Shown here: one piece after another, positions 52,321 to 62,235 of the stretch
How the letters are laid out: every line of letters begins with the position of its first letter
Numbering within the stretch: position 1 is the stretch's first letter
From: Eshraghiella sp045124255
Lineage (GTDB): Bacteria > Bacillota > Clostridia > Lachnospirales > Lachnospiraceae
DNA: 64,000 bases
Assembly: GCA_045124255.1 (NCBI GenBank)
Contig: JBGVLM010000008.1
Span: 1-64,000 of the forward strand
Direction of reading: 5' to 3'
The notes under the pieces: generated by a model
The model's database searches: none
Told to the model about the DNA's origin: nothing
The model's input: only the letters and a program-made list of their open reading frames with translations
Position numbers and translations under genes: made by a program

Positions 52321-53565
52321 TTATCTAATCTGACCGTTACCGTAAATAATATATTTGGTTGTCGTCAATTCTTTAAGTCCCATTGGTCCTCTGGCATGCA
52401 GTTTCTGTGTGCTTATTCCTATTTCAGCACCGAAACCGAATTCAAAGCCGTCGGTAAATCTTGTTGAAGCATTAACATATACTGCGGCAGCGTCAACCTC
52501 ATCCAAAAACTTCTGTGAATTATCATAATCCTTAGTAACAATCGCTTCCGAATGTCCCGTGTTGTATTTATTAATATGGGCAATTGCCTCGTCAATATCA
52601 TCCACAACCTTTAACGAAACAATATAATCAAGGTATTCCGTACCGTAATCCTCTTCTGTTGCTGCGTTCAATGCCGGAACGATTACACGGGATTTCTCAT
52701 CTCCCCTGATTTCCACATTATGTGAGAATAATCTTTCTGCAAGCAGAGGAATAAATTCATCTGCAACAGCCCTGTGTACAAGCAAAGACTCGCAGGCATT
52801 GCATACACCGATACGCTGTGTTTTGGCATTTTCAATAATATCAAGTGCCATATTAAAATCTGCAGTTTCATCAACATATACATGGCAGTTACCGGTTCCG
52901 GTTTCGATTACCGGGATTGTTGCATTATTGACAACTGCTTTGATAAGTCCTGCTCCGCCTCTTGGAATAAGCACATCAACATATTCATTCAAATGCATGA
53001 ATTCCGTAGTAACGGCTCTGTCGGTACTCTTAATAAGCTGTATGCACAGAGGGTTAACTCCACAGTCTGTTAAAGCCTTCTGAATAACCTCAACAATCGC
53101 AATGTTTGAATTAATTGCGTCGCTTCCGCCCTTTAAAATAACTGCATTTCCTGCTTTGAAGCAAAGTCCGAAGGCGTCAAGGGTTACATTAGGTCTTGAT
53201 TCATAAATAATTCCGATTACGCCAATTGGAACTCTTTTCTGTCCGATTGTAAGACCGTTAGGTCTCTTCCACATACCGATAACCTCGCCCACAGGGTCAT
53301 CAAGAGTTACTACCTGACGTATTCCCTCGGCCATCTGTACGATTCTGTCCTCAGTAAGCTTAAGACGGTCCAAAAGTCCCTGCTTCATCCCCTGATTTCT
53401 GCCGTTTTCCATATCAACAGCATTAGCTTCAAGGATTTCCTTTGTGTTATCCACAATTGCGTCGGCAATTGCAAGCAGCGCATTGTTCTTATCTTTAATA
53501 TTAAGTCTTGCGGTTTCCCTTGAGGCGTCAACCGCATTCATTCCCATTTTCTCTAATTCTGTCAT
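52321..53565 (-). CDS. proA: Gamma-glutamyl phosphate reductase
   Basis: 414 residues of the aldehyde-dehydrogenase fold with the catalytic cysteine in RIGVCNACESLL and the IPRGGAGLI motif. It reduces gamma-glutamyl phosphate to glutamate semialdehyde in proline synthesis. Its partner proB is about 1.1 kb upstream in the same direction, separated by two small genes. Confidence 0.97.
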   Translation of the reverse strand: MTELEKMGMNAVDASRETARLNIKDKNNALLAIADAIVDNTKEILEANAVDMENGRNQGMKQGLLDRLKLTEDRIVQMAEGIRQVVTLDDPVGEVIGMWKRPNGLTIGQKRVPIGVIGIIYESRPNVTLDAFGLCFKAGNAVILKGGSDAINSNIAIVEVIQKALTDCGVNPLCIQLIKSTDRAVTTEFMHLNEYVDVLIPRGGAGLIKAVVNNATIPVIETGTGNCHVYVDETADFNMALDIIENAKTQRIGVCNACESLLVHRAVADEFIPLLAERLFSHNVEIRGDEKSRVIVPALNAATEEDYGTEYLDYIVSLKVVDDIDEAIAHINKYNTGHSEAIVTKDYDNSQKFLDEVDAAAVYVNASTRFTDGFEFGFGAEIGISTQKLHARGPMGLKELTTTKYIIYGNGQIR

Positions 53566-53590
53566 GCTCTGACCTCATTTCTGTATGATT

Positions 53591-54148
53591 TTAAAAAATT
53601 CTGATTAACTCTTTATCTGTTATAACATAATCCATTGGAATATCAAACGGATTTGTTTCGATTTCATCAACAAGCTGAAAATCAAACGCAACTCCTATTT
53701 TAATCAATTCCGGAAATTTTGCAAGATAACGGTCATAAAAACCTCTGCCGTAGCCTGCCCTGTTGCCCCTTCTGTCAAAAACCATACCGGGGACAATTAT
53801 TATTCCTGCATGCGAATCCGCAACCGGAAGCGGCTTTAGGGGCTCCATAATTCCCATATATCCCTTAACAAGCTCTGACATACCGTTAATATGACAGAAA
53901 TCCATATTCTCCCCTTCAACCCTCGGAACAGAAAGTTTTTTACCGTCTGCAAGGCATTTCTCCAAAAGGGGGATTGTATTTACTTCATTACGAAAGGACA
54001 TATATGAACGCACATCCGGACAGTCATTAAATTCCTGCATGTCAAAAATTCTGTTGCAGATAATCTGACTCAAATTCTGATTATCCTCTGCTGACATTTC
54101 ATTGCGAAGTTTTCTGACATATTCTCTTGCTTTATTTTTATCCGTCAT
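53591..54148 (-). CDS. 5-formyltetrahydrofolate cyclo-ligase family protein
   Basis: 185 residues with the N-terminal AREYVRKLRNEMS and the signature GNRAGYGRGFYDRYL. It converts 5-formyl-THF to 5,10-methenyl-THF. It starts 1 bp before the end of the deaminase gene spacing, so it is in the proB-proA transcript. Confidence 0.93.
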   Translation of the reverse strand: MTDKNKAREYVRKLRNEMSAEDNQNLSQIICNRIFDMQEFNDCPDVRSYMSFRNEVNTIPLLEKCLADGKKLSVPRVEGENMDFCHINGMSELVKGYMGIMEPLKPLPVADSHAGIIIVPGMVFDRRGNRAGYGRGFYDRYLAKFPELIKIGVAFDFQLVDEIETNPFDIPMDYVITDKELIRIF

Positions 54149-54149
54149 A

Positions 54150-54638
54150 TTAATACCCGAATTCTCCCATTATCGACTCATCATCCTCAATCCATGTGCT
54201 GACATCTATTATTCTGTAATCTGTTTTATTATCTCTTATGATTACTGTCTTAATTCCGGCATTAATGATAGTTCTCTTACACATTGAGCAGCAGTTTGCA
54301 TTCTCAACATATTTCATTGACGGAAGCTCAAATCCTACAAGATACAATGTACTGTCAATCATATCCGCTCTTGACGCACAGATAATCGCGTTGGTCTCCG
54401 CATGAACACTTCTGCACAGCTCATAGCGTTCACCTCTTGGGATTTCAAGTTTTGCTCTTACGCAGTAATTCAAATCGGAGCAGTTTTTGCGTCCTCTGGG
54501 TGCACCTACATAACCTGTAGAAATAATTTCATCATTCTTAACGATTACTGCACCATACAGCTTACGAAGACAGGTTCCGCGCTGTGATACAGCCTCGGCA
54601 ATATCAAGATAATAATTATTCTTATCTCTTCTTTCCAT
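54150..54638 (-). CDS. dCMP deaminase-like (ComEB family) protein
   Basis: 162 residues with the zinc-dependent deaminase motifs HAETNAI and CCSMC (PCxxC-like). The GYVGAPRGRKNC segment is characteristic of the dCMP deaminase group, which makes dUMP for thymidylate synthesis. Substrate assignment is by family. Confidence 0.88.
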   Translation of the reverse strand: MERRDKNNYYLDIAEAVSQRGTCLRKLYGAVIVKNDEIISTGYVGAPRGRKNCSDLNYCVRAKLEIPRGERYELCRSVHAETNAIICASRADMIDSTLYLVGFELPSMKYVENANCCSMCKRTIINAGIKTVIIRDNKTDYRIIDVSTWIEDDESIMGEFGY

Positions 54639-54650
54639 AAAAGCCTCCTT

Positions 54651-55487
54651 CTATTTAATAAAGTCAGTTATGTTGAAATCCACATCCTTATGCGCAAGGA
54701 ATAATGTTCCGACCTGTTTTCCTTCAATGATATCCTCAATTACGGAAACATCCTTACTGTTGGCAATTACCATATCCGCACCTGCGTCCGTTGCAATTGT
54801 TGCCGCAGCAAGCTTTGCAGACATTCCTCCCGTTCCGACCGAGCTTGCTGTTTCCTTAGCCATTTTGCGGATATCATCATCTATTTCAGGCACAAGCTCA
54901 ATAAATTTTGCGTCAGGATTAATATTAGGGTCATCAGTAAACAGACCGTCAATATCTGACAGAAGAATCAGCAAATCCGCTCCTATCAATGCACATACAA
55001 GCGCCGACAGTCTGTCATTATCGCCAAATTCTATTTCATATGTAGATACGGTATCATTCTCATTAACAACAGGAATAGCTCCGAATCTGAATAATTCCTC
55101 AAAAGTATTTCCGGCGTTGATAATACTTTCCTCATGGAGCAATGTATACTTGGTCATAAGCACCTGTGCCGCAGTCTGATTATATTCGGCAAAAAGCTTC
55201 TGATATGTCATCATCAGACGGCATTGTCCAATTGCTGCACATGCCTGCTTCTCAGAAAGAAGCTTCGGCTTCTCAGTAAGTCCGACAGTCTGTCTGCCGA
55301 CTGCGATTGCACCCGAGGACACAAGCACAATATCCTTACCCTGGTTCTTAATATCACATAAAATTCGCACAAGACGTTCCAGTTTCTTATAATTAATATT
55401 GCCCGTGCTTTCATGTGTAATTGATGAGGAACCGATTTTAACAACTATTTTCTTTTTATCTTTAAGTAACTCTCTGTATTTATCCAT
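54651..55487 (-). CDS. proB: Glutamate 5-kinase, short form
   Basis: 278 residues, a complete amino-acid-kinase domain (KIGSSSI, SSGAIAVG, NENDTVS, GTGGMSAKL) without the C-terminal PUA domain found in E. coli ProB. It phosphorylates glutamate in the first step of proline synthesis. ATG 55487 follows GGAG; an upstream TTG in the same frame is less likely. Confidence 0.95.
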   Translation of the reverse strand: MDKYRELLKDKKKIVVKIGSSSITHESTGNINYKKLERLVRILCDIKNQGKDIVLVSSGAIAVGRQTVGLTEKPKLLSEKQACAAIGQCRLMMTYQKLFAEYNQTAAQVLMTKYTLLHEESIINAGNTFEELFRFGAIPVVNENDTVSTYEIEFGDNDRLSALVCALIGADLLILLSDIDGLFTDDPNINPDAKFIELVPEIDDDIRKMAKETASSVGTGGMSAKLAAATIATDAGADMVIANSKDVSVIEDIIEGKQVGTLFLAHKDVDFNITDFIK

Positions 55488-55501
55488 AATAATCTCCAAT
55501 A

Positions 55502-57082
55502 TTATTTCATTGCTATCGCTTCGGCTGTTTTGATTCCGTCAACCGCAGCCGAGGTAATACCGCCCGCATAGCCTGCACCCTCTCCGCATGGGTATATTCC
55601 GCTTATTCCGATACTTTCCATATATTCATTGCGGGTCATACGGACAGGTGAGGAAGTGCGGCTCTCTACTCCTGAGAAAACTGCTTCGGGCATATTAAAT
55701 CCATTTATCATTTTATCAAAAGATTTCATTCCGTCAATAACAGATTCGCATATAAATTCAGGAAGTACCTCCCTTAGATTGGAAGGAGCATATTTTCCCT
55801 TAATATGAGGAATCACACTTTTGTATGCACTACTTGGAACTCCCCTGGCAAAATCCTCATTAAGCTGGTACGGAACCGCCCCTTTTCCTGCAATATAAGC
55901 CTTCTCTTCAAGCATCCTCTGAAATTTCATTCCGTCCAGAACATCATCCCTGTAAAAATCATCCGGTGATACGGTAACTATTATCGCGCTGTTAGCGTTG
56001 TTACTGTCCCTCTTTGAATAGCTCATTCCGTTTACGCAGGTTCTTCCCGGCTCTGACGAGGCGTTAACCACATAACCGCCCGGACACATACAGAACGAAT
56101 ACACACCCCTTTGGTTATCCGCTTTGGCAGTAACCTTATATGACGGAACAGGCAGTCCGCAGGTATCATCAGTACCGTAAGCAAAATTATTGATAAGACT
56201 CTGAGGATGTTCAACACGCATTCCTACCGCAAAAGCCTTCGGCTCCATTGGAAGACCTCTTTCCCTTAGCATTTCAAAGGTATCCCTTGCGCTGTGTCCA
56301 AGGGCAAGCACAAGCCTGTCGCACTCATAATCCTCAGAATTATTAATGCAGATTCCCGAAATCCTTCCGTCCGAAGTATAAATATCCGTCATTGTCGAAT
56401 TAAAATGAACACTTCCGCCAAGTCTTTCAATCTCGTTACGGATGTTAAAAACAACATTTCTGAGAATATCCGTTCCGATATGAGGCTTGGAATCATAGAG
56501 AATTTCCTTTGGCGCACCGAACTCAACAAAGGTTTCGAGAACCTTACGGATTCTTCCTGCCTTCTCTTTAACAACGGTATTTAACTTTCCGTCAGAAAAG
56601 GTTCCGGCACCACCCTCTCCAAACTGGACATTGGTGTTAATATCAAGCTCACCCGTCTCCCAAAACGCATTAACTATAGCCGTTCTGTCATGCACATTGG
56701 CACCCCGTTCAAAAATAACGGGCTTAAAACCTGCTCTGGCAAGAAACAGACCGCAGAAAAGTCCGGCAGGACCGCTGCCTGCAATAATAACCCTCTGAGT
56801 GCTGTCAGAGACATTCGGAAATTCATAATTCGCCCTATCAGTTAACATAATATTATTATCGTGAAGTTTTTTAACAACTGCTGTTTCATTGGTATTCTTT
56901 AAAACAACATCCACGCTGTATATGTACATCAACTGTTCTTTTTTACGGGAATCAATTGATTTTTTCACGATTTCATAATCAAAAACCGTACTGTCATTTA
57001 ATTTTAATGCTTTTTTTATTTTGTCACGAAGCGAAGCCTCGGAGCTTTTTATACTGAGTTTCAACTGGTTAATTCTAATCAT
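55502..57082 (-). CDS. FAD-dependent oxidoreductase, COG2509-type
   Basis: 526 residues. An N-terminal domain of about 90 residues precedes the dinucleotide motif GSGPAGLFCGLFLAR and the later GEGAGYAGGITSAA FAD motif. The family is widespread in Clostridia with unknown substrate. ATG 57082 overlaps the stop of the next oxidoreductase gene (ATGA), so the two flavoproteins are coupled. Confidence 0.9.
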   Translation of the reverse strand: MIRINQLKLSIKSSEASLRDKIKKALKLNDSTVFDYEIVKKSIDSRKKEQLMYIYSVDVVLKNTNETAVVKKLHDNNIMLTDRANYEFPNVSDSTQRVIIAGSGPAGLFCGLFLARAGFKPVIFERGANVHDRTAIVNAFWETGELDINTNVQFGEGGAGTFSDGKLNTVVKEKAGRIRKVLETFVEFGAPKEILYDSKPHIGTDILRNVVFNIRNEIERLGGSVHFNSTMTDIYTSDGRISGICINNSEDYECDRLVLALGHSARDTFEMLRERGLPMEPKAFAVGMRVEHPQSLINNFAYGTDDTCGLPVPSYKVTAKADNQRGVYSFCMCPGGYVVNASSEPGRTCVNGMSYSKRDSNNANSAIIVTVSPDDFYRDDVLDGMKFQRMLEEKAYIAGKGAVPYQLNEDFARGVPSSAYKSVIPHIKGKYAPSNLREVLPEFICESVIDGMKSFDKMINGFNMPEAVFSGVESRTSSPVRMTRNEYMESIGISGIYPCGEGAGYAGGITSAAVDGIKTAEAIAMK

Positions 57083-58290
57083 TGACTGTCTCCTGCCAAT
57101 CTGCCGGCAGCAAATGCCCATGTAAGGTTATAGCCCCCGCATTTACCGTCAACATCAAGTATTTCCCCTGCAAAATATAACTTTTTCTGCAAACGGGATT
57201 CCATTGTATTCAAATCAATTTCATCAAGATTTACGCCTCCTGCACATACCTGTGCATTGTCAAAGCCGTTCGTGTCCTTTGGAATAACGATGAAATTTTT
57301 AATTTTGTTAATTATTCTTTTAATGTTCTCAGAGGTCAGACTGTTGCATTTAAGGGACGGCTTCATATTACATTCCTTAATAATAACATTTGCAAGCTTT
57401 TTATTCAGAAGTCCCGACACAGCCTGACTGATTTCCATATTATCATGCTCCCTGACAGCCTTTGCAAGAAAAGAATATAATGTTTTCTCATCATATTCCC
57501 TTGCAAAATCTATATGTATCATAGGATTCTTTTTCTCATCAATAAGTCTTTTGACCGTTCTGCTTATCTGAAAAACAGGTATTCCTGAAATTCCATAGGC
57601 GGTTAACTGCAATTCTCCTGCTTCGCTGACAATATTCTCATGCCCAATTGTTACACTAAGAGCCGCGTCAGCACGAACGCCCTGCAATTCCTTATAGAAA
57701 TTCTCCTTACAGATTAGCTGTACAAGTGCGGGAATCACTTTAACTATTGAATGACCGAACTGTTTTGCATAAGCATAGCCGCTTCCGTCCGAGCCTGTTT
57801 TGGGGGCGCATTTTGAGCCGCAGGCGATTATTAATTTATCCGCCGTAACAGCCTGTCCGCCATATGTAAGTACATACTGACCGTTAATATATTTTACATC
57901 ACAGTCAGCCGATGTAATAACATTTATTCCGAGTCTCTCTATTTCTGCACGCAGGGTATCAAGCACAACGGACGCCTGCTCCGAACGCGGATATACATAT
58001 CCGTTTCTGTTCATGGTTAACATTCCCATTGACCGGAAGCTTTCGATAATTGCTTTTGGAGGAAATTTGGAAATCACAGAAAAATAATCCGCATTGGAAT
58101 TACTGTGATAACAATCCGGACTAATATCTAAATTTGTTAAATTGCATTTGCCGTTGCCTGTGGACAAAATCTTCTTACCGACCCTGTCCTGATGTTCAAT
58201 AAGACAGACCTTAAGCCCCTTAGAGGCAGCCGTAATTGCCGCCATCATCCCGGCAGGACCTGCACCGATTATTGCTGTGTTATATTTCAT
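57079..58290 (-). CDS. NAD(P)/FAD-dependent oxidoreductase, BaiN/HI0933 family
   Basis: 403 residues with GAGPAGMMAAITAA at the start, STGNGKCNLTN and the C-terminal CGGYNLTWAFAAGRLAG, the family's signature. Function is unproven in most species. Unusually, its Shine-Dalgarno lies 22 bases before ATG, with a perfect GCCGG-ATAT-CCGGC hairpin in between. Confidence 0.93.
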   Translation of the reverse strand: MKYNTAIIGAGPAGMMAAITAASKGLKVCLIEHQDRVGKKILSTGNGKCNLTNLDISPDCYHSNSNADYFSVISKFPPKAIIESFRSMGMLTMNRNGYVYPRSEQASVVLDTLRAEIERLGINVITSADCDVKYINGQYVLTYGGQAVTADKLIIACGSKCAPKTGSDGSGYAYAKQFGHSIVKVIPALVQLICKENFYKELQGVRADAALSVTIGHENIVSEAGELQLTAYGISGIPVFQISRTVKRLIDEKKNPMIHIDFAREYDEKTLYSFLAKAVREHDNMEISQAVSGLLNKKLANVIIKECNMKPSLKCNSLTSENIKRIINKIKNFIVIPKDTNGFDNAQVCAGGVNLDEIDLNTMESRLQKKLYFAGEILDVDGKCGGYNLTWAFAAGRLAGDSQ

Positions 58291-58320
58291 ATTTAACGCC
58301 GGATATCCGGCACTCCTTTT
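58291..58320 (-). promoter_or_regulatory. Hairpin-spaced ribosome binding site of the BaiN-like gene
   Basis: AAAAGGAG (58313-58320), then the perfect palindrome GCCGGATATCCGGC (58298-58311), then ATG at 58290. Linear spacing is 22 nt, and folding the 14-nt hairpin leaves 8 nt, the normal distance. Confidence 0.55.
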
Positions 58321-58689
58321 CTAAGATGTATAGGAATTTATAAATTCCAGTAATTCCTCATCATTTAGCAGCTGTCTGCGGTTTAAAATGGCTATCTGTA
58401 AGTCCTTTGGCAAATCATAGAGCATAATTCCCGTATAGTCATAAAAAGCCCCGTCAGACCTGTAAATCCAGACCTCACCATACATTGGGTACAGTATATA
58501 CATTGGCTCATCTTCAATAAGCTTCTCTTCTGCAGTTTTCTCTTGTGCAGCAGTAATCGTTTCACTCATAACATAATCCCTTTCAACTATAATCGGATTC
58601 TCGTTAGTCATATGAATATATACATACCCTGTCACATAAGAGGCTGTTCCTGTGAAAAATAATAAAATGGGTAAAATAATTCTCTTCAT
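58321..58689 (-). CDS. Small exported protein, possibly BofC-like C-terminal domain
   Basis: 122 residues with an N-terminal membrane or signal segment (ILPILLFFTGTASYVTGYVY), a Glu/Thr-rich linker and a compact end (PMYILYPMYGEVWIYRSDG, then LPKDLQIAILNRRQLLNDEELLEF). The end recalls the BofC C-terminal domain of sporulation control, but this is only a resemblance. It is followed by the oxidoreductase gene and lies after cdd. Confidence 0.6.
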   Translation of the reverse strand: MKRIILPILLFFTGTASYVTGYVYIHMTNENPIIVERDYVMSETITAAQEKTAEEKLIEDEPMYILYPMYGEVWIYRSDGAFYDYTGIMLYDLPKDLQIAILNRRQLLNDEELLEFINSYTS

Positions 58690-58715
58690 AATATCTGTAT
58701 TTTACCCATAACGGA

Positions 58716-59111
58716 TTATTTTATACTGTTTTTGGTAAAAGTATGTGGAATTTCTTCAAAAAAATTTAATTCTTCAATTCCCTGTTTATCATCATGCAGA
58801 ATAACAGTTCCGTCCTCTGCAAAAAACTCGGCAAGAAACTGGCGGCAGATTCCGCAGGGATAGGTAAACTCATGTGATGAGCTTACTATCGCTATCTGTT
58901 TAAAAACAAGCTGTCCGTCACTTACGGCTTTAAGTGCCGCACACCTTTCCGCGCATATTGTGGCACCGAACGAAGCATTCTCAACATTGCAGCCTGTATA
59001 TACACTGCCATTATCCGTAAGAAGTGCCGCGCCTACCTTAAAGCCCGAATACGGCGAATACGCCTTTTCCATTGCCTCATACGCTTTATTAATCAATTCT
59101 TCCCTGTTCAT
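58716..59111 (-). CDS. cdd: Cytidine deaminase
   Basis: 131 residues with the zinc motifs CAERCA and PCGICRQFL and the substrate-binding NVENASFGAT. It deaminates cytidine and deoxycytidine. It starts directly after the stop of ybeY. Confidence 0.95.
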   Translation of the reverse strand: MNREELINKAYEAMEKAYSPYSGFKVGAALLTDNGSVYTGCNVENASFGATICAERCAALKAVSDGQLVFKQIAIVSSSHEFTYPCGICRQFLAEFFAEDGTVILHDDKQGIEELNFFEEIPHTFTKNSIK

Positions 59112-59615
59112 TCAATCACCCTGTCTGGTTATTCCCAATTCATCCAAAATCTGCGTCTGCTTAGCTTCCATGACCTTTGCTTCATTCTCCTCCATATGGT
59201 CATAGCCCATTAAATGGAGCATACTGTGGGCAATCAAAAAAGCATATTCCCTAAGATACGAATGTCCGTATTCCTCTGCCTGCTCCTTAACCTTGTCCAA
59301 AGAAATCAAAATATCACCGAGCATTAATTCTCCGCTTTCGGGATTAAAGCACTCATCCATATCCTCCAGAAAATCAAATTCTCCCGGATTGGCATATTCA
59401 ACTAACGGAAATGACAGTACATCCGTCGCTCTGTCGATATCACGAAACTCCTTATTAACGGCATGTATGCCTTCATTATCCGTTAATGTAAGGCTTATTT
59501 CCGCCTCATACGGACATTTTTCATAATCAAGGGCATAATTGATAACCTTATCGGCTATGGCATAATAATCAATGCCCAAATCCTTCTCATATTCCTGTTC
59601 AAGAATTATTGTCAT
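59112..59615 (-). CDS. ybeY: rRNA maturation RNase YbeY
   Basis: 167 residues with the zinc motif HSMLHLMGYDH and the preceding LMLGDILIS. It acts in 16S rRNA 3' processing and ribosome quality control. It overlaps phoH by 4 bp, a conserved pairing. Confidence 0.96.
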   Translation of the reverse strand: MTIILEQEYEKDLGIDYYAIADKVINYALDYEKCPYEAEISLTLTDNEGIHAVNKEFRDIDRATDVLSFPLVEYANPGEFDFLEDMDECFNPESGELMLGDILISLDKVKEQAEEYGHSYLREYAFLIAHSMLHLMGYDHMEENEAKVMEAKQTQILDELGITRQGD

Positions 59616-60643
59616 CGCTTGTCCGCCTTTCTCTTAGGATTGGTTCTTTTAATATCTGAATGTGATGTTTTGTTATCCAAACGTGTTGTCCTTGACTCAT
59701 AATCATCATAAGCCTTTACAATCTTTTGTACTAAAGGATGTCTCACAACGTCCTGACTTGACAATTTAACGATTCCTATTTCATCAATTCCCGACAGAAC
59801 CTTAAGTGCCACATCAAGTCCCGATGTAACATCCTTCGGTAAATCCTTCTGCGTCAAATCTCCGGTTATAATGACTTTGGAACCGAAACCAATTCTGGTA
59901 AGGAACATTTTCATCTGTGCCGGAGTTGTATTCTGTGCTTCATCAAGAATTATATATGCATTATCAAGGGTTCTTCCTCGCATATACGCCAATGGAGCAA
60001 CCTCAATAAGACCCTTCTCCGAATTATGAAGAAAACTCTCTGCACCCATAATCTGATATAAAGCGTCATACAAAGGTCTTAAATACGGGTCTATTTTACT
60101 CTGTAAATCTCCCGGAAGGAAACCTAATTTCTCACCGGCTTCAATCGCAGGTCTTGTCAGAATAATACGGCTTACCTCATTGTTCTTAAATGCCTGAATT
60201 GCCATTGCCATTGCAAGATAGGTCTTACCCGTTCCTGCCGGTCCTATTCCGAATACAATCATTCTGTTCCGGATTAAATCAATATACTGCTTCTGTCCGA
60301 CTGTTTTAGGTTTAATCGGCTTACCGGTAATGGTTCTTGCGATAATGTCCTTATCGATTTCCGATATAACCTCCGTATTGCCCTCCATTGACAAAGCCAG
60401 TGCATAATCAACGTTCTGCTCGGTTATTGTATTGCCGCGCTTGGATAAGGTAATTAATTCGTTAAAAACCGAACATGCCCTCTCACACGCAATGTCGCTG
60501 CCTATAATCTTCATCTGTGAATCACGCATAACAATTGTGACCTTCAGAGTCTTTTCTATTTTCTTAATATATGAATCAAAATTTCCAAAAATATTCCTGC
60601 TGTGTTCCAACGGAATATCAATTATGCTTTCAGTTAAACTCAT
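59612..60643 (-). CDS. phoH: PhoH family ATPase
   Basis: 343 residues. An N-terminal KH-like region (about 10-90) precedes the PhoH ATPase domain with GPAGTGKTYLAMAMA and DEAQNTTPAQMKMF. Its role is probably RNA-related, as suggested by linkage to ybeY. It overlaps the yqfD stop. Confidence 0.94.
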   Translation of the reverse strand: MSLTESIIDIPLEHSRNIFGNFDSYIKKIEKTLKVTIVMRDSQMKIIGSDIACERACSVFNELITLSKRGNTITEQNVDYALALSMEGNTEVISEIDKDIIARTITGKPIKPKTVGQKQYIDLIRNRMIVFGIGPAGTGKTYLAMAMAIQAFKNNEVSRIILTRPAIEAGEKLGFLPGDLQSKIDPYLRPLYDALYQIMGAESFLHNSEKGLIEVAPLAYMRGRTLDNAYIILDEAQNTTPAQMKMFLTRIGFGSKVIITGDLTQKDLPKDVTSGLDVALKVLSGIDEIGIVKLSSQDVVRHPLVQKIVKAYDDYESRTTRLDNKTSHSDIKRTNPKRKADKR

Positions 60644-61863
60644 TATTGTTCTGTTCCTTCTGACTTTTCTATTTCATCAATAATTATCGGTGCCTGATAA
60701 CCGATTGCCGGCTGGGTGGTACTAATAATACCGCTTGCAGTTCCCGAATAACCCGATATTTCTATATTAACACTATTATCATTAATTTGAATACTGTTTT
60801 CTTGTAATTTATTGAGATAATTTGTAAGATTCTCCTCCAAAATCGCCTGAATTTCCTCATCCGAATAGCTTTTATCAACAAGCTTATACTCTCTGTAGTA
60901 AATATAACCATAATAAATAGGATAAATAAAATTTTCATCCGTTGCAAGCTGTTTATAATCAACAACCGTATCATAATGCTCAAATGAACATTTAAATGAC
61001 TTATTTTCTATTATTTTATCCCCTATTCTTGTAAACTGCTTCTCTTCTGTCTCTCCAGTGTATTCCTTTGCCTGATAATTTCTTAACAATGTGTCCTTGT
61101 ATTCTGTCTGCGTGTTAATTAATATATCCGCATCCGCATTCGTATAAACGGTTTTGATAACCTCCTGACTTTCATTGGTACATTCCACCTTGGAGGTTAC
61201 AAGAACATCCCCAGCTTTTACCTCATCCCCAACCGACACAATCGGTGTTCCGGTTCTAACCGTTATTGATTCAATCACGCCGTCACAGGTGGCAATAATG
61301 TCATTTACCGCATCCTGTTCATCCATAATCGGATTGGTATTATTTTCTTTAACGTCAATTGTAAGCTTTGTTCCGTTTACGGATACCGATACCCATATTA
61401 TTCTGTCAAATTTCTCCCTGATTAATTCCTCCAGACTGTTTTCGTCTATAATTCCCGTCTGCATTCCCACGGAAATATTATTATCATACAGGAATTCTAT
61501 TATTGTTTCATCAGAATAATACAAATTGCCGTTTACCTTTATTTTCCAGATAAAGTTTGATAGAAAAATAACAACTCCAAGAAAAAAAGCCACCCCAATT
61601 ACAAAATAATATCTGTTTCTGTTTTTAAACAGCCAGAAAGGAAGTCCGCTTTTCTGAAGAATGCGGATTTTAACACCTGTAGTTTTTATAATTTCCTTAC
61701 ATTTCAAAAGGTCATTCGCCTTCATAATTGCTTTAAAGGAATTATTTTCCCAAATTATTTTTTTCAGGAAAATATTATGGTGGTGGCATATATTAATAAA
61801 TCTTTTTGCACCCAGTCCGGTTATCTCAATAAGTATTGTACCCCTGATATTACCGGATTTCAT
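60643..61863 (-). CDS. yqfD: Sporulation stage IV-type protein YqfD
   Basis: 406 residues. A cytoplasmic N-terminal part with LGAKRFINICHHHNI, one membrane span (about 89-109) and a large outer domain with GVIESITVRTGTPIVSVGDEVKAGDVL. YqfD is needed for spore formation in B. subtilis and is expressed in the mother cell. The ybeY-phoH-yqfD-yqfC order is conserved in spore formers and their relatives. Confidence 0.92.
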   Translation of the reverse strand: MKSGNIRGTILIEITGLGAKRFINICHHHNIFLKKIIWENNSFKAIMKANDLLKCKEIIKTTGVKIRILQKSGLPFWLFKNRNRYYFVIGVAFFLGVVIFLSNFIWKIKVNGNLYYSDETIIEFLYDNNISVGMQTGIIDENSLEELIREKFDRIIWVSVSVNGTKLTIDVKENNTNPIMDEQDAVNDIIATCDGVIESITVRTGTPIVSVGDEVKAGDVLVTSKVECTNESQEVIKTVYTNADADILINTQTEYKDTLLRNYQAKEYTGETEEKQFTRIGDKIIENKSFKCSFEHYDTVVDYKQLATDENFIYPIYYGYIYYREYKLVDKSYSDEEIQAILEENLTNYLNKLQENSIQINDNSVNIEISGYSGTASGIISTTQPAIGYQAPIIIDEIEKSEGTEQ

Positions 61864-62108
61864 TCTTCTACCTCCGTTATACCAATGGTATTTATATGCC
61901 CGCTTATTTTCAAATCATCCTTGCTAAGATATTCAATTACAAGCTTGGTACCGTTAATTGTTATTATTTCTTTTTTTGCTCTTATTTTGGCAGTTTCAAG
62001 CGTGAGCTCAATAATCGAAATAAAATTCTCTATATATATTTCTTTATTTCCATGCAGTGTAATTATGGAATAATTTTCCCGAAATTCATTTATTATTTGA
62101 TGTCCCAT
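61860..62108 (-). CDS. yqfC: YabP/YqfC family sporulation protein
   Basis: 82 residues with HGNKEIYIENFISIIEL and the C-terminal LVIEYLSKDDLKISG, the YabP/YqfC pattern. It overlaps yqfD by 4 bp. A CATATATTT stretch about 30 bp upstream could be a sigma-E -10, but its -35 is not convincing. Confidence 0.88.
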   Translation of the reverse strand: MGHQIINEFRENYSIITLHGNKEIYIENFISIIELTLETAKIRAKKEIITINGTKLVIEYLSKDDLKISGHINTIGITEVEE

Positions 62109-62171
62109 AGATAAAAAGATTTTTTATTAAATATATGTGTCAAAATTATAAAATAGAATTTCCCGGCAAAC

Positions 62172-62201
62172 AAAAAAGGTACATACAAAATGTATGTACC
62201 T
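62172..62201 (-). terminator. Terminator of rpsU
   Basis: Stem AGGTACATACA / TGTATGTACCT (62178-62188, 62191-62201), followed leftward by six to seven T. Confidence 0.9.
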
Positions 62202-62235
62202 AAAGCTCCGGTATTCCGGATTAAATTCATGTAAA

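Noticed and set aside
62109..62150. Sigma-E promoter for yqfC
   Set aside because: CATATATTT could be a -10, but no convincing -35 lies at the right distance.
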